From the NCBI GenBank assembly GCA_018398765.1, contig JAHBMJ010002216.1, positions 32,328 to 96,327 on the forward strand: 64,000 bases of DNA, given 5' to 3'. The first letter of the stretch is position 1. Each line of letters starts with the position of its first letter. Below are positions 24,207 to 34,419 of this stretch, piece by piece. The notes beneath the pieces are model-generated. The model worked only from the letters and a program-made list of their open reading frames with translations. It was not told the DNA's origin and ran no database searches. The position numbers were made by a program, and so were the translations under genes. The stretch comes from Chromera velia (lineage: Eukaryota; Sar; Chromeraceae).

Positions 24207-24517
24207 TGTAACAGGTATGCCGGGCTCATACTAATGGGGCTCATAAGTTAGCAGGAAGGTTTGTCAAGCTAGACGTTCATTGCTATTCCCTCACATTAAC
24301 TCTGTGTCTGTCAGTCTGAGTCCATGCTTACATGCAACATAAACGCGACTCTTGATTCATGTGGCTAAACGGCATACAACGATGCGTGCGCTCACTTTCA
24401 TTGCGGCCCCGGAAAGACATACACGTGGGCTAGCTCATTCACAGTCAATGCAGGAGGGCGGGGCGCTCGCTCACACTCGTACCACGACCGGCATACACCT
24501 AGGGCATACACGTTACA
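24207..24517 (-). repeat. 5' LTR
   Basis: This is the 311-bp terminal repeat next to the primer-binding-site-like sequence. Relative to the other copy it has an additional ACGATGCGTGCG segment and an extra copy of a GGCATACAC-like stretch near the 3' end. Confidence 0.85.
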
Positions 24518-25434
24518 AAAGCATTGAGAATGAATCATTAACTAAACGAGGTAACTAGCTTCAAGGCTACTGTAAAGCCAAACTTTTGGCATTCCGTGTA
24601 GCCGCATGGACTGATATGATAGACATTTAAAAATATACAAGAATTGCACAAACATGGACTGCCGAGAGCTAGGCTCCAACGGCTATAGTCATCTTAAAAA
24701 CTAGATTAATTAAAAAGAACACACAAAGAAACAAATTAGAAGAGGGGACCACATTCATCAAAAGCACTTCAAAAGGCTATAACAAAATTTCGACTTGAAA
24801 AGGTAATTAGAGGCTAAGAAGTGCATAAAGAAAAGTCGTAAAAGAAGGCAATGAGGCAGGAAAGAGTCATTCGCAACCTTTGTCTATCCTCATTGATCAG
24901 TTTAAGAGAGTTTCCTTTCCCTGTATGAATATCATGTTTAGCAATGCAAGTGTGCTCCTTTTTTTTGTGTCTTCTATAAAACATAGCCGAACGGCTTAAT
25001 TTTTTTCCTGTCAACTATCACTCGTCTTTCATTCTTCATTCAACTTGGAGTCTTGCTTTACAAAAATGCTGTACATGAATGGAAGCGACTCAATGGCTAC
25101 CCCATTCTTTGCAAATCTGGGCCCCTCTGCAGCTCTCACACGCAGAAAATGGATCTATGCTGCTCCTTTCTGGCCTCTGCCTCAAGACAGAGGAAAACGG
25201 AAAGGAGGAGGGAGAGACAGTCTGACTTAATACCAAATTGAATCCCAGAACAAACTCGGACTGCTAGTTCGACAACACAAAAGACCATGACAAAACGAAA
25301 CAAAGACTCTATGTGAGAAAGATAACAACCCGTCGACAAGACAAGCAGCACCCCCGCCCCTGCAATTTTCTTCCAACCATACATGCGTGCATACTGACCA
25401 CAGCCCCATCCCCGCCCCCAACTCCCCGCCCCCG

Positions 25435-25475
<41 letters not shown>

Positions 25476-26062
25476 AAGGCACAGAGAACGAGAAAGAAAG
25501 ACGGAGAGAGGGGCGGGAAGGACAGACTGAGAAAGGCGAACATATGCCCTGACCAGCAAGACATGAAGAACGATTCTGACCATGCCCCCCTTCCTCGATG
25601 CAGTCAACCCCGCAGACAGCGGCACGCAGCAACTGCTGCTCTCCCTCCCCCCCCCCTTTAGTAATCGACCGGGGACACTTGCGTATAGACTTCCACAGGA
25701 CAATCGGCCATCACGAAAGAATGGAGCGAGGGAATAAAGAGGTGGGGGGAAGGGAGTTGGACAGGGCACTGTATAGAAGCGACGCAGGAGAAATGAACAG
25801 AAGACGCCTGACTAAGGGAGTGAACGCCAAAACAGCAATTCTGGGACGCCCCCCTTTGATCGATTCCTCAAACTCCGTCCGACCTTTCTTGTGCTCACAA
25901 ACCCCGTACTCCTTTCTGAAACACACCTCTCATCCGCCTAGCTGCAGACTATAGAGAGTGGAAGCAGATCTAGAAGCAGACAAAAAATTATACACATGCA
26001 GCCTCTTCGATCTGCTCCCGATCCCAACCCCCACTCCCCGGCTGCCAGTCAGTCAGTTACCT
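24518..26062. other. intergenic, LINE-like 3' end and (AC)n tract
   Basis: At 24653-24695 the block CATGGACTGCCGAGAGCTAGG recurs, related to those at 7.9 and 61.07 kb. An (AC)n tract lies at 25438-25472. The remaining DNA holds overlapping low-value frames on both strands and no supported gene; it probably includes the 3' flank of the CBM20 gene. Confidence 0.5.
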
Positions 26063-27812
26063 TCACGGGATATCCTCACCCTGAGGCTGCATCATGCCGG
26101 TGGGGGGGTTTTCTCCATTTCTTCGGATGCTGCACTCTTTGCACCGATAGCGGATTCCCTCGTGCTCGCAAATGCTTGCACCCCCGCACTCCTTGCATCG
26201 GGTGCGCCTTCGCCCGTGCTCGCAAATGCTTGCACCCCCGCGCTCCTTGCACGTGTTACGCTGCCGCCCGTGCTCGCAAAAGCTTGCACCCCCGCACTCC
26301 TTGCACTGATAGCGTCTTCGCCCGTGCTCGCAAATACTTGCACCCCCGCAAGCCTTGCACTGACTGCGCTGCCGCCCGTGCTCGCAAATGCCTGCACCCC
26401 CGCACTCCTTGCACTGATGGCGGATTCGCCCGTGCTCGCAAAAGCTTGCACCCCCGCACTCCTTGCACTTGTTACGCTCCCGCCCGTGCTCGCAAATGCT
26501 TGCACCCCCGCACTCCTTGCACGTGCTCGCAAATGCTTGCACCCCCGCACTCCTTGCACTTGTTGTGCACCCGCAAATGCTCACACAGCCGATGCCCCCA
26601 CTTGTCTCGCAACACACCACCCTTCTTTGCGGAAGACATACATGTCCCTTTGCTTCCTTCTGCATTGCACGAGAATCTCTGTGTGCTGTGCGGACGCTGT
26701 CTGCCTGCCGCTTTCTGAATCTGACTAGATTTTCGGGACGGCAGGAGCGCGGTTTCATCGACAGACTCTGTGAAACTGCCAGAGAGACGGGACCGCTTCA
26801 ATGGGGGTGCGTTCAACTCGTCTCCTGCTGACTTTGTGCACTCACCCTTTTGGTCCTTTCTTTCTCGACTGATGGGCACTGAAACCCCGTCTCTCCTTTT
26901 CCCACTCAGCCTCTCAATCGCATGCGGGAGGCTGTCGGAATCAGGGTGGAGACAGGAGTCAGGGTCACGAGGGCGCTTCAAAGACAAAAGGGCAGGGAAG
27001 GAGGAAGAGACCTCCGCAGATTGACGGGCCGTCTCTGAACCCCCCTCGTGCTGCATCGCTCTCTCATGGGTAGACGGGTTTTTCTGAATGGACAGGTGGG
27101 TGGGGACTTCTGTCTGTGCGAATGCTGCAAGCCCGAGTGGGATGAGAGGCTTTGTGCCTGTGTCTGCGAGATTGGCGTGTGTTTGCTTGGGAGACGCAAA
27201 GGGAGGAATGGTGGAGGGTGGCGGCGGAGGCACATCTGTCGGTGACACGCCTGACTGAAGATACACGGGAGGGGTGATGAGGTGATCAGAAGACTGCGAA
27301 TGTGAACCAAGCTTTTCGTCTTCCCCAACCCCCTTCTCTTGTTGACTCATACTAACGGTGATGCTCTCCATCTGCGACTGCTGTTTCTGTCCCCCCAACT
27401 CCTCAGACTCCTCTGGCACTGCTTGGCGGTCGGAGTCCATGAAGAAGCTGTGCATCAATCGGCAATCCATCCACCCTGCCTTCTCCCACGACCCAGAGAC
27501 CTCGAAGCACTGGCCCTCACAAATTCTTATCTCTCGCAAGCCATTGCCGGGGCCTTGCTCCCATCCGGTGATGATCGGAGCATCCATCCGGGCAATCACA
27601 AAACGAAACTGCAAATCCGTCCACCCGTGTAAGTCAAGGTCTACACGACCGGACACCCAGAAGGGACGGCCGCCCGACGCCAAGTCAGGCTCCAGAACTA
27701 CCCCTCCGACCGCATCCCACAGTCCGAGCTCGGGACGGTTTCCGATCACCATCACACGCTCGTCCTCCCTCGCCTCCTCGCACTCCATTTTGAAGAAGAG
27801 ACACGCACTCAT
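26063..27812 (-). CDS. CBM20 starch-binding protein with Cys/His repeat array, frameshifted
   Basis: A single open frame starts at ATG 27812 and stops at 26472 (446 codons), with no intron needed. Residues ~5-100 match a CBM20 carbohydrate-binding module: VMVIGNRPELGLWDA, then a W-rich strand, then LQFRFVIAR and GWEQGPGNGLREIRI. CBM20 domains bind starch-like alpha-glucans, so a role in storage-polysaccharide handling in plastid or cytosol is inferred. A ~280-residue Ser/Pro/Gln-rich linker follows. At the end the frame enters an 18-residue Cys/His repeat (CKECGGASICEHGRxRxx). Repeat spacing is 54 bp except one 37-bp step (26488 to 26525). That 17-bp deficit shifts frame, so the protein ends after a short garbled tail. 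In the shifted frame about seven more units run to a stop at 26063. The full-length form would be ~580 residues. No signal peptide is evident. Confidence 0.72.
26130..26575 (-). repeat. 54-bp tandem repeat encoding CKECGG..CEHGR units
   Basis: About nine units with a 54-bp period code for C-x2-C-G-G-x3-C-x-H-G-R-x-R-x2. Most units keep all Cys and His; one has CKER in place of CKEC, one CKAC, and the last decays to CKECSIRR. The opposite strand of the same array gives LHPRTPC-type shadow frames. The pattern suggests small metal-binding units, by analogy only. Confidence 0.85.
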
Positions 27813-29002
27813 TGTGATTGATGTCAGCTACAGAAAGCAAATTCAAACACACAATTCCATCTTTTCGCAACCTGCTTTCCAAAAGTGACCGGGAACAAAG
27901 TGGGTGCTGAGGAGACAAGAGAAGTCTCTTTGGGGAAGAAAACGTACCTTGCTTCCGGGAATTAATCGTTGCGCACCGAGGACTCCAGCTGACACAAGCA
28001 GGCGACACAAACAATGATTATTGCAAGTAGCCTTCCAGTGAGAGACAAGAACGATTTACAGATACGCTGGCTTTCCAGGATGGTGCTGGCGAAACTGTTG
28101 TACGTATATGTCTCTTTACATCGACCTGTTGACTTCCGAATTCTCAAGACGAGCTGCAAATCCCACTGGGTTTCGCCTTCTCGAAGTGACACGGTTTTGA
28201 AAGGAAAGACGCCAGATTGTTTCGGAAAGCGACTCCAATCAGTATTGAATCGGAGCTCAGATCAGTTCACAAGCTCGCTCACTCACTCATGCATTCAGAC
28301 TCAAACTCGCGAAGCAAAAGTGTGTCACTGAGACGGGACAAGTGTGTCACTGAGACGGGACACCAGAAACCCGAGACCTTTCTCTCAGTGTGGAACTGGT
28401 TGCAGATTTATCGGTCGAATGATTGATCGACGGTAGACTTTCTCACACTTGGGTTGAAGTTGCACAGATCGATGAGAGTTGTCTGACACATCGGATCGCG
28501 AGCGACGAGAGTTCAATCGAGTTCAATATTCGACACGTTCTGCCCTGCAGGCTCGCGATATCGCGCGTGTTGCAGGGCACTGAGTGTTGTTGCGACGCGG
28601 TGCAATTAAGGTCAACCGTCGTTTTAGCCATGCACTATAGCTAAGTTGCATGGAAGGCGAAGCCTAGCTAGCGGAGCGAAGCCGTGCGTTCAAACGACGG
28701 AAATCACGATCCGACTGGAAATATATAGTCCCGGGCCCGGCACGGCCTTTGCGGCACCAACGCCCCGAGCCGGGAACGTCAAATCCATCCCACGCGGGCA
28801 AGAAAAAATAGTGGTGACGGTTTTATCCGCCGCGCGCTTAGAAAAATGCGAAAGTTGGAAAAGATATGTTAGGTAGTTGAAGAGGAGTCAAACGAAGGAG
28901 AAAAGATGATAGTCCGTTCTGGCAGTTCCGTCGAACGAACCGGAAAAAGATGTTTCCGGTTCGAAACTAAACACACTCGTCAGAGCCCCCCAACCAAAAA
29001 GA
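27813..29002. promoter_or_regulatory. upstream region of CBM20 gene with hairpin
   Basis: The ~1.2 kb 5' of the CBM20 start has no supported gene. At 28541-28579 TGCCCTGCA and TGCAGGGCA form perfect 9-bp inverted arms around CGCGATATCGCG (28554-28565), itself a 12-bp palindrome. GCACTATAGCTAAG follows at about 28629. A duplicated AAGTGTGTCACTGAGACGGG lies at 28318-28360. These look regulatory, but I cannot tie them to a start site. Confidence 0.35.
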
Positions 29003-29234
29003 ACCTCCCTGAACCTAAGTGTCATTAAAAAAAATATAATCAAAATCATCTCTATCTGCGGCATCTTTTTTCAAGAGACCGTCCACGCCCGCGGCATAGA
29101 CGGTCAAGACACCGTCCAGATATGCGGCTTTGGCTTTTAAGACACCATAAATGATCCGCGCCTGCGGCATGGACTTTCAAGCTTATCTAAAAATACGGCC
29201 TGAACTTTCAAGTGGTAGTTAGGTTCAGGGAGGT
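29003..29234. mobile_element. 232-bp MITE-like element
   Basis: ACCTCCCTGAACCTAA at 29003-29018 is matched exactly in inverted orientation at 29219-29234. The interior has three or four degenerate TGCGGCAT...CAAGACACCGTCC-type sub-repeats. It is non-coding. The terminal repeat is perfect over 16 bp, but no clear target duplication is visible. Confidence 0.6.
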
Positions 29235-29955
29235 GACGCTCGTAAGACCCCCAAAATTAGATGGAATGCAACAACCGAAAGAGGCTGCAGCGTTCTCTTG
29301 TTAATCTCCTCTTGAAAGAGCCTTCTCCTAGAGAGGTAAAAGAAGGGACTAGACAGAGGAACGACTGGGCCGGGAAGCCCCTTCCAGTCGATACAAAAGC
29401 AGAGGGATGACATCTTAAGGTGAGCATCCCCTTTGCAATATAGCCACTGGATCCAGAACAAGTGTTGGTCTTATACATTCCCTCGCTTCTCTTCCCTTGC
29501 TAATGTGCAGGATAACATCAGACAGAGAGCCTAATGAGCGTCGATTCGGCATGTTGAAAACTGTTGTAAAGGTCAGTGACTATGTTGGACACAAAATGAT
29601 CTGACTCATGAAAGTCGGCGTCTCCTCATGTCTCCATCCTTGAAGTCGCTCTCACAATTTCTCACGTAGAGAGGGTTCACCACAGAACTGTGAACCTCTC
29701 ATATTAAATAAAATTTTTTCCACCTATACCACATGCTTTGGTAAAAAGGGTGATAGTGAATCACTGTGCATCCTTGTCTTCTGCTTGACTGCAGAGCGTC
29801 AAGAGGTCCCGGGAAAGCGCTCCCTGCCCGTTCATGAGAGGGCAGCCCGGCTTCAGTACATGGGCCCCCACAACAGGCAAGGTGGGGTGACATTCCCAGA
29901 CCAAAATGTATTAACCGTCTTTATCAATGAATGCAGCCACAGTTTTGTATTTTTC
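29235..29955. other. intergenic, no supported gene
   Basis: The composition is mixed and frames on both strands are short, without splice or domain support. I see nothing specific here. Confidence 0.5.
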
Positions 29956-29957
29956 TT

Positions 29958-30735
29958 TTCATTTTGGTAGACAGAGAAGGGCAGAGACCCCTCTCTCTGT
30001 TCATCATCATTCTTTGCAGATAGAGAAGGGCAGGACCCCTCTCTCTGTACATCTTCTTCTTTGCAGACAGACAAAGGAGGAGACCCCTCTCCCTGTACAT
30101 CTTCATTCCTTGCAGACAGAGATCGAAAGCCAAAGATCCTTCTCTCTGTACATCTTCATTCTTTACAGACAGAGAAGTGTAGGACCCCTCTCTCTGTACA
30201 ACTTCTTCTTTGCAGACAAAGAAAGCAAGAGACCCCTCTCTCTGTATATTTTTATTCCGCTTCATTCTTTGCAGACAGAGAAGGGCAAGACCCCTCTCTC
30301 TGTACATCTTCTTCTTTGCAGATAAAGAAAAGAAGTCTTAGAAACCCCTCTCTCTATACATCTTCATTCTTTATAGACAGAGAAGGGCAGAGACCCCTCT
30401 CTCTGTACATTTTTCTTCTTTGTAGAGAGAGAAGGGCAGGACCCTCTCTCTGTACATCTTTCTTCTTTGCAGACAGAGAAGGGCAAGACCGCTCTCTCTG
30501 TACATCTTTCTTCTTTGCACATACTGTCAGCTAAAGAAGGGCAGGATCCTCTCTCTGTATATCTTTCTTCTTTGCAGACAGAGAAGGGCAGGACCCTCTC
30601 TCTGTACATTTTTCTTCTTTGCAGACAGAGAAGGGCAGAGACCCATCTCTCTATACATTTTTCTTCTTTGCAGACAGAGAAGGGCAAAGACCCCTCTCTC
30701 TGTACATCTTTCTTCTTTGCAGACAGAGAAAGGCA
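29958..30735. repeat. ~50-bp minisatellite with internal hairpin, about 15 copies
   Basis: The unit is approximately GCAGACAGAGAAGGGCAGRAC, then CCCTCTCTCTGTACATC, then TTTCTTCTTT, with unit lengths of about 44-56 bp. Within each unit ACAGAGA..GGG pairs with CCC..TCTCTGT, so every copy can fold into a stem-loop. Copies diverge by point changes and small indels, giving translatable but meaningless frames on both strands. It is not a CRISPR array, because the segments between hairpins also repeat. Confidence 0.9.
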
Positions 30736-30805
30736 CACGTATTACCCAAAAAGACACCTCGAACCCAGGATTTGATCTTGTCAAACCCTGAGTTTCAAAA
30801 AAAAA

Positions 30806-30946
30806 ACATCCTGGGTAACCTAGCATATGACGTCTATTTATCATATGCTGGGTAACCCAGCATGTAATGCTAGGTTACCTAGGATGTGATATCAACCAAC
30901 CCAGCATATCGATTTCGATCAAACCCAGCATTCGCACTCAGATCGC
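30806..30946. repeat. palindrome cluster built on CCCAGCAT
   Basis: CATCCTGGGTAACCTAGCAT (about 30808) is mirrored by ATGCTAGGTTACCTAGGATG (about 30868) with one mismatch. Between them TGCTGGGTAACCCAGCA is itself a near-perfect 17-bp palindrome. Further CCCAGCAT copies follow at about 30900 and 30927. The block sits directly after the hairpin minisatellite. It may be the end of an inverted-repeat element. Confidence 0.55.
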
Positions 30947-32500
30947 TTCATGAATCAAAATTTCAAATCAGACACATGAAAGAAAACAACACAAACTGAC
31001 TGACCAGCGAAAGAGGATGCTCCTTCTATAAGTAGAACAAGGCCACAAACAGCAGGAAGCGTGTTGGAGTCGATGTCGCTGAAGCCGGTTTCCAAATCGC
31101 GATTTCGATCTTAAGGTCAAAATCTCATTTCGATCGGCGAGCGCCCTCCAGGTTGCGCTCGCAGCATTTTTGGCTCTATCGAAGCCTTTCCTCACTAGAA
31201 AGGACTCCTAACCAAAGGAAGAAAGCTTCTGAAAGCAGCTAAGGTCGCTGCGGGAGAGTAAACGGATGGTAGATGGACATTCCGATCTGTTTATGATCAG
31301 ATTTTTGAAAACCGCGATCGCAGATCGATCTGACTGTGCACGATTCGAAATTGGAAGACGCAGAAAGCCATTTCCACCCTTTGCAACACAAAGATCAGCT
31401 TATGGGAAGGTCTTTGAAAGGGTAGATGGCTTTCCGTTTCAACTGGCTCGCAATCTGCTTCCAGATTGAAGCCTGCTCACTTCAGACAGAAGCTGCAAAG
31501 TCAGACAGACTGACAATTTGACTGCATACATGTAGATGAGGGTAGATATTGGTGGATATGTACAAGCTCATGTGGATGCGATTCAAAGAGTTGATCTTCG
31601 TGGTAGAGAGGGGCCAAATGAAAGATCAAAAACCGAGTCTCTACCTGGATAAAATTCAGATGGCTTTCCAAGAGATTGCAGAGTTCCGGCTCCCAGCCCA
31701 CAGCGTAGACAAGTGGGAGAAAAGTTCTAGAAGTCGGCGCTCAAGAAGAGCCAGAGAAAATGAGAACGATGAATCTGAGAGAGAATGCTTCTTTAAATTT
31801 AAGTTTATTACCATATGGTCATAAACTCTGAGGTGACGACGGAAAGACTTCAGTCTAGCAATAGACAGCAGGCTGTGGACTCCAAAGTGGAATTAAAGAA
31901 AGACGAGGGGGTGGGATTCCTGGCTAGAAATCTGGAACTCAACTGACTGTACTGACAATTGAAACTTTTGTACTAGAAAGTGACTTTTAATTTTCTCTAT
32001 ATCACACTAAATTTTATATAAAAAACTAAGTCTTTAAAGCACTCAGAATGATTCTATTTATTGTTTCTTACCTGTATGAAAGTATGAATAACTTTTAAAG
32101 ATAAGGTTTAATGGGTTTGTGGTGTGTATGTTAAAAATTGTTGGATGTGAGTGAGGTGAAAGAGTTATAGTATATTGATATATTGGGGAGTGATTGCAGA
32201 CTCTGCAGGCATATGACAATGCATAGTGTAATGCACAAACAAGCTAACTTTTACTTCTAATTGAATATGCCGAATCTGCACACTGATGTAAAGAGGGAGC
32301 ACACAGCGGGCAACCCTATGAAAGGTAAGAATGAATGTCTGCAAACAGATCTACCGATTTGACACCCACAGACGGAGTCTCCGACATTGAGAAGACCTTT
32401 CCCAATGAGACGGTACGCCCTTCCCCCCTCAAGCCAGGTGAAATGGTCGATGGAGTGAGAGTTCCCCATCAGCATGAACGAAACACCTTTGTACTTGCAG
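30947..32500. other. AT-rich region without a supported gene
   Basis: Several frames of 60-90 codons occur (for example 31549-31824 plus), some hydrophilic and plausible in composition, but none has a clear start context, matched splice sites or a domain. One could belong to the uncertain two-exon model at 32501-33070. The stretch 31850-32300 is strongly AT-rich. Confidence 0.4.
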
Positions 32501-33070
32501 CAGATTCTGAAACATCAGAGGTGAAGGATCCCAGGTTCTAGGGAAGAGCGGGAGGACAGGAAACTCCGACTCCGAGGGGCTAGCCGCTGCCTAGGTTTGG
32601 AGAAAGAGGAAGAGAAGACAGAGGTGGACCCCCGTGGAAAGGTGGAAACCCCCGCCCACAGAGAGAACGCGATGTGAAGAGACAACAGCAGCAGCAGAAA
32701 TAAGGTGGAGATCAGTGGCACGGAGGTCCTTACAAGAAAGAACAGGGCTACCCACAGGGAGTGGCATGGGTGGCAGCTGCCGACTTCGTGTATGAGCGTG
32801 TAATGACCTCTCTGCCTGCTTAGGACCCCGCAACATGCCGCAATAGCAGCCATCATCGATAGGGGATTCAAGGAAGATCGAGATCGGTTTATGGGCGTCG
32901 ATCATCCCATCAATGCAAAGCAAATGAAGTATATCGTAGATGGGTGGAAAGAACAGGCAGCCTTCTATGTGAGAAAAGAAAGAAAGAAAGAGGAAGGAGG
33001 AAGAGAAGGTTCAGAGAGGGGCGTGGAAGAAGGAGGATGTAGTAGCCTTTTGAGCCCAAAACAACGGTAG
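32501..33070 (+). CDS. uncertain 3' exons of a hypothetical protein
   Basis: An acceptor ACTTGCAG precedes 32501-32520 (QILKHQ plus two bases), a donor GTGAAG follows, and an acceptor CTGCCTGCTTAG precedes 32824. Phase 2 joins cleanly, giving TPQHAAIAAIIDRGFKEDRD, then a stretch with VDGWKEQAAFYVRKERKKEE, ending at TAG 33068-33070. The sequence looks protein-like and hydrophilic, but I know no family. Upstream exons were not found. It could equally be a decayed element fragment. Confidence 0.3.
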
Positions 33071-34180
33071 GTTTGAGGGCAGATCGGAGTATGCAAGCAG
33101 TTATAGCGAATTGGACTGCGACGCATCCGAGTCTTCAGGGGAGGAGTCTGGAGGTGACGGAGTTAATAAGGCAGAGAAAGAGGAAGAATGAAGGGCGACA
33201 TGGTAATGAGTTAGACTCAAGGGGGAAGGGGCAAAGAAAGAAAGAAAGAAATGCGGGGCGTCATCGGGTAATTCGGGAATGAATTGTTCTTGTTTGTGCT
33301 TTGTGTGTGAGTCAGTCAAGAGAGAGGCTGCATTCTTGTTTGCCCTGTTATCTGTTTTATTGGTCTGCATATTCAGGAAGGAGACATGTACAGAGACTCA
33401 CCGAAAGGCAAGGCCTATGAGTGCTCGCTCACTTAGAGAAAGGCAAGGCCCCTGATTGAATGCGTGATTGAATTTTACTGATACCACTTGGTTAGCCCGT
33501 TTTCAGTGAAGAGAAGAGCAGATAAACCAACATGCACTTGCAAGCAGCATGATAGACCAGTCTCATACCAGTCTTGATCGATTTCATTGCATGTCATTAA
33601 ATGCAACCACAGTGATTGTGTTCGTTTGATCTCAATCGTACAAGAAGGATCATGCAGGACAGAACAATGCAGCACTCTATACGAAAGAAAGAAATGCACT
33701 GATGAAGTACTAGCACGATGGTTATAGTAGCATCAACGTTTCAGAATCTGTGACATGGCTTGAATAAGTGAGAAGGTGAAGCATAAGGATGCGAACCTAA
33801 ACTGCAAGGCACATGTAAGTTGGGCGCGCCTTCATGCTGAATTTACACTTGCAATTTATGAGCGCATTGCGGGACCAACCGATACTGAATTTCCCACACT
33901 GCGCGCGCTTCGTATGCATGGTCGATTGACTTACATGTAGAAATCTAGGTAGAAATTGGCGTGCATGCAGACAACGCAATGCAGCCAGATCAATTGAAAC
34001 AGACAGTGAGGTAGACGGTGTCTGTATGAACAATCTTCTCCTAGAGGCGTACTTAGGAGCAAGAACAGAAGGTTAAAGGCTTAAATAGGCAGAGGCAGGG
34101 CCCGCCTATCATACTAAAATCATTTTCTATAGCCTTTTTTCCTTCAACCTTGCTGCAACACTATACAGGATAGGATTGAG
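33071..34180. other. intergenic, no supported gene
   Basis: Short AAAG-rich stretches occur near 33235, with low-information frames on both strands. Nothing else is recognised. Confidence 0.5.
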
Positions 34181-34419
34181 TTGACCAGCAGAAAAAACTT
34201 CGTATTGCACAGATGTTTGTTTCTTGCGGTATCAACGCAAATGCTGTGTGCAATACCGGCCTGACAGCTCTTGACACTGCTGAATTAGTTTTACTAGAGG
34301 ACTCCCCACTCCGACAGTTTCTTGCCGGTTTGCCCCGACAGCAGCAGGCTGAGCAAGACAGAAAAAAAAGATTAGAAAACTTAATTCATGCTGCCTATCA
34401 ATTAGCTCTTGAGTCTTGA
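34180..34419 (+). pseudogene. ankyrin-type C-terminal exon remnant
   Basis: An open frame from about 34180 reads QKKLRIAQMFVSCGINANA, then NTGLTALDTAE. This follows the ankyrin pattern (hydrophobic helix, G-I/A-N-A, G-x-T-A-L-D-x-A). It then turns into a charged helix and stops at TGA 34417-34419. The frame ends upstream at a stop, near possible acceptors CTATACAG and GATTGAG. It may be the last exon of an ankyrin-repeat gene whose other exons are missing, or a stray copy in an AT-rich island. Confidence 0.35.

Larger units (their letters stand above)
22805..24517 (-). mobile_element. small non-autonomous LTR retrotransposon, gag only
   Basis: Two direct repeats flank 1.1 kb: 22805-23095 (291 bp) and 24207-24517 (311 bp). 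Both begin TGTAAC and end GTTACA, the canonical TG..CA ends with 6-bp inverted termini. The 5-bp sequence AAAGC occurs directly outside both ends (22800-22804 and 24518-24522), a perfect target duplication. The coding strand is minus, so 24207-24517 is the 5' LTR. Two bases inside it the minus strand reads TGGTAGCAGAG, close to the initiator-Met tRNA primer site used by Ty1/copia elements. A purine-rich stretch at about 23105-23125 lies near the 3' LTR. No protease, integrase or reverse transcriptase is present, so the element would need a helper. Confidence 0.88.

Noticed and set aside
25958-26728. Plus-strand frames with repeated LHPRTPC or ANACTPALLA
   Set aside because: They are the antisense of the CKECGG..CEHGR array; the minus frame has the CBM20 start and ordered Cys/His pattern.
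28014-28331. 105-codon plus frame upstream of the CBM20 gene as a divergent partner
   Set aside because: No protein-like pattern or splice support; it overlaps duplicated short repeats.
29958-30735. CRISPR-like array of regularly spaced palindromic units
   Set aside because: The segments between the palindromes repeat as well, the unit length is uneven, and there is no cas gene or prokaryotic context; it is a minisatellite.
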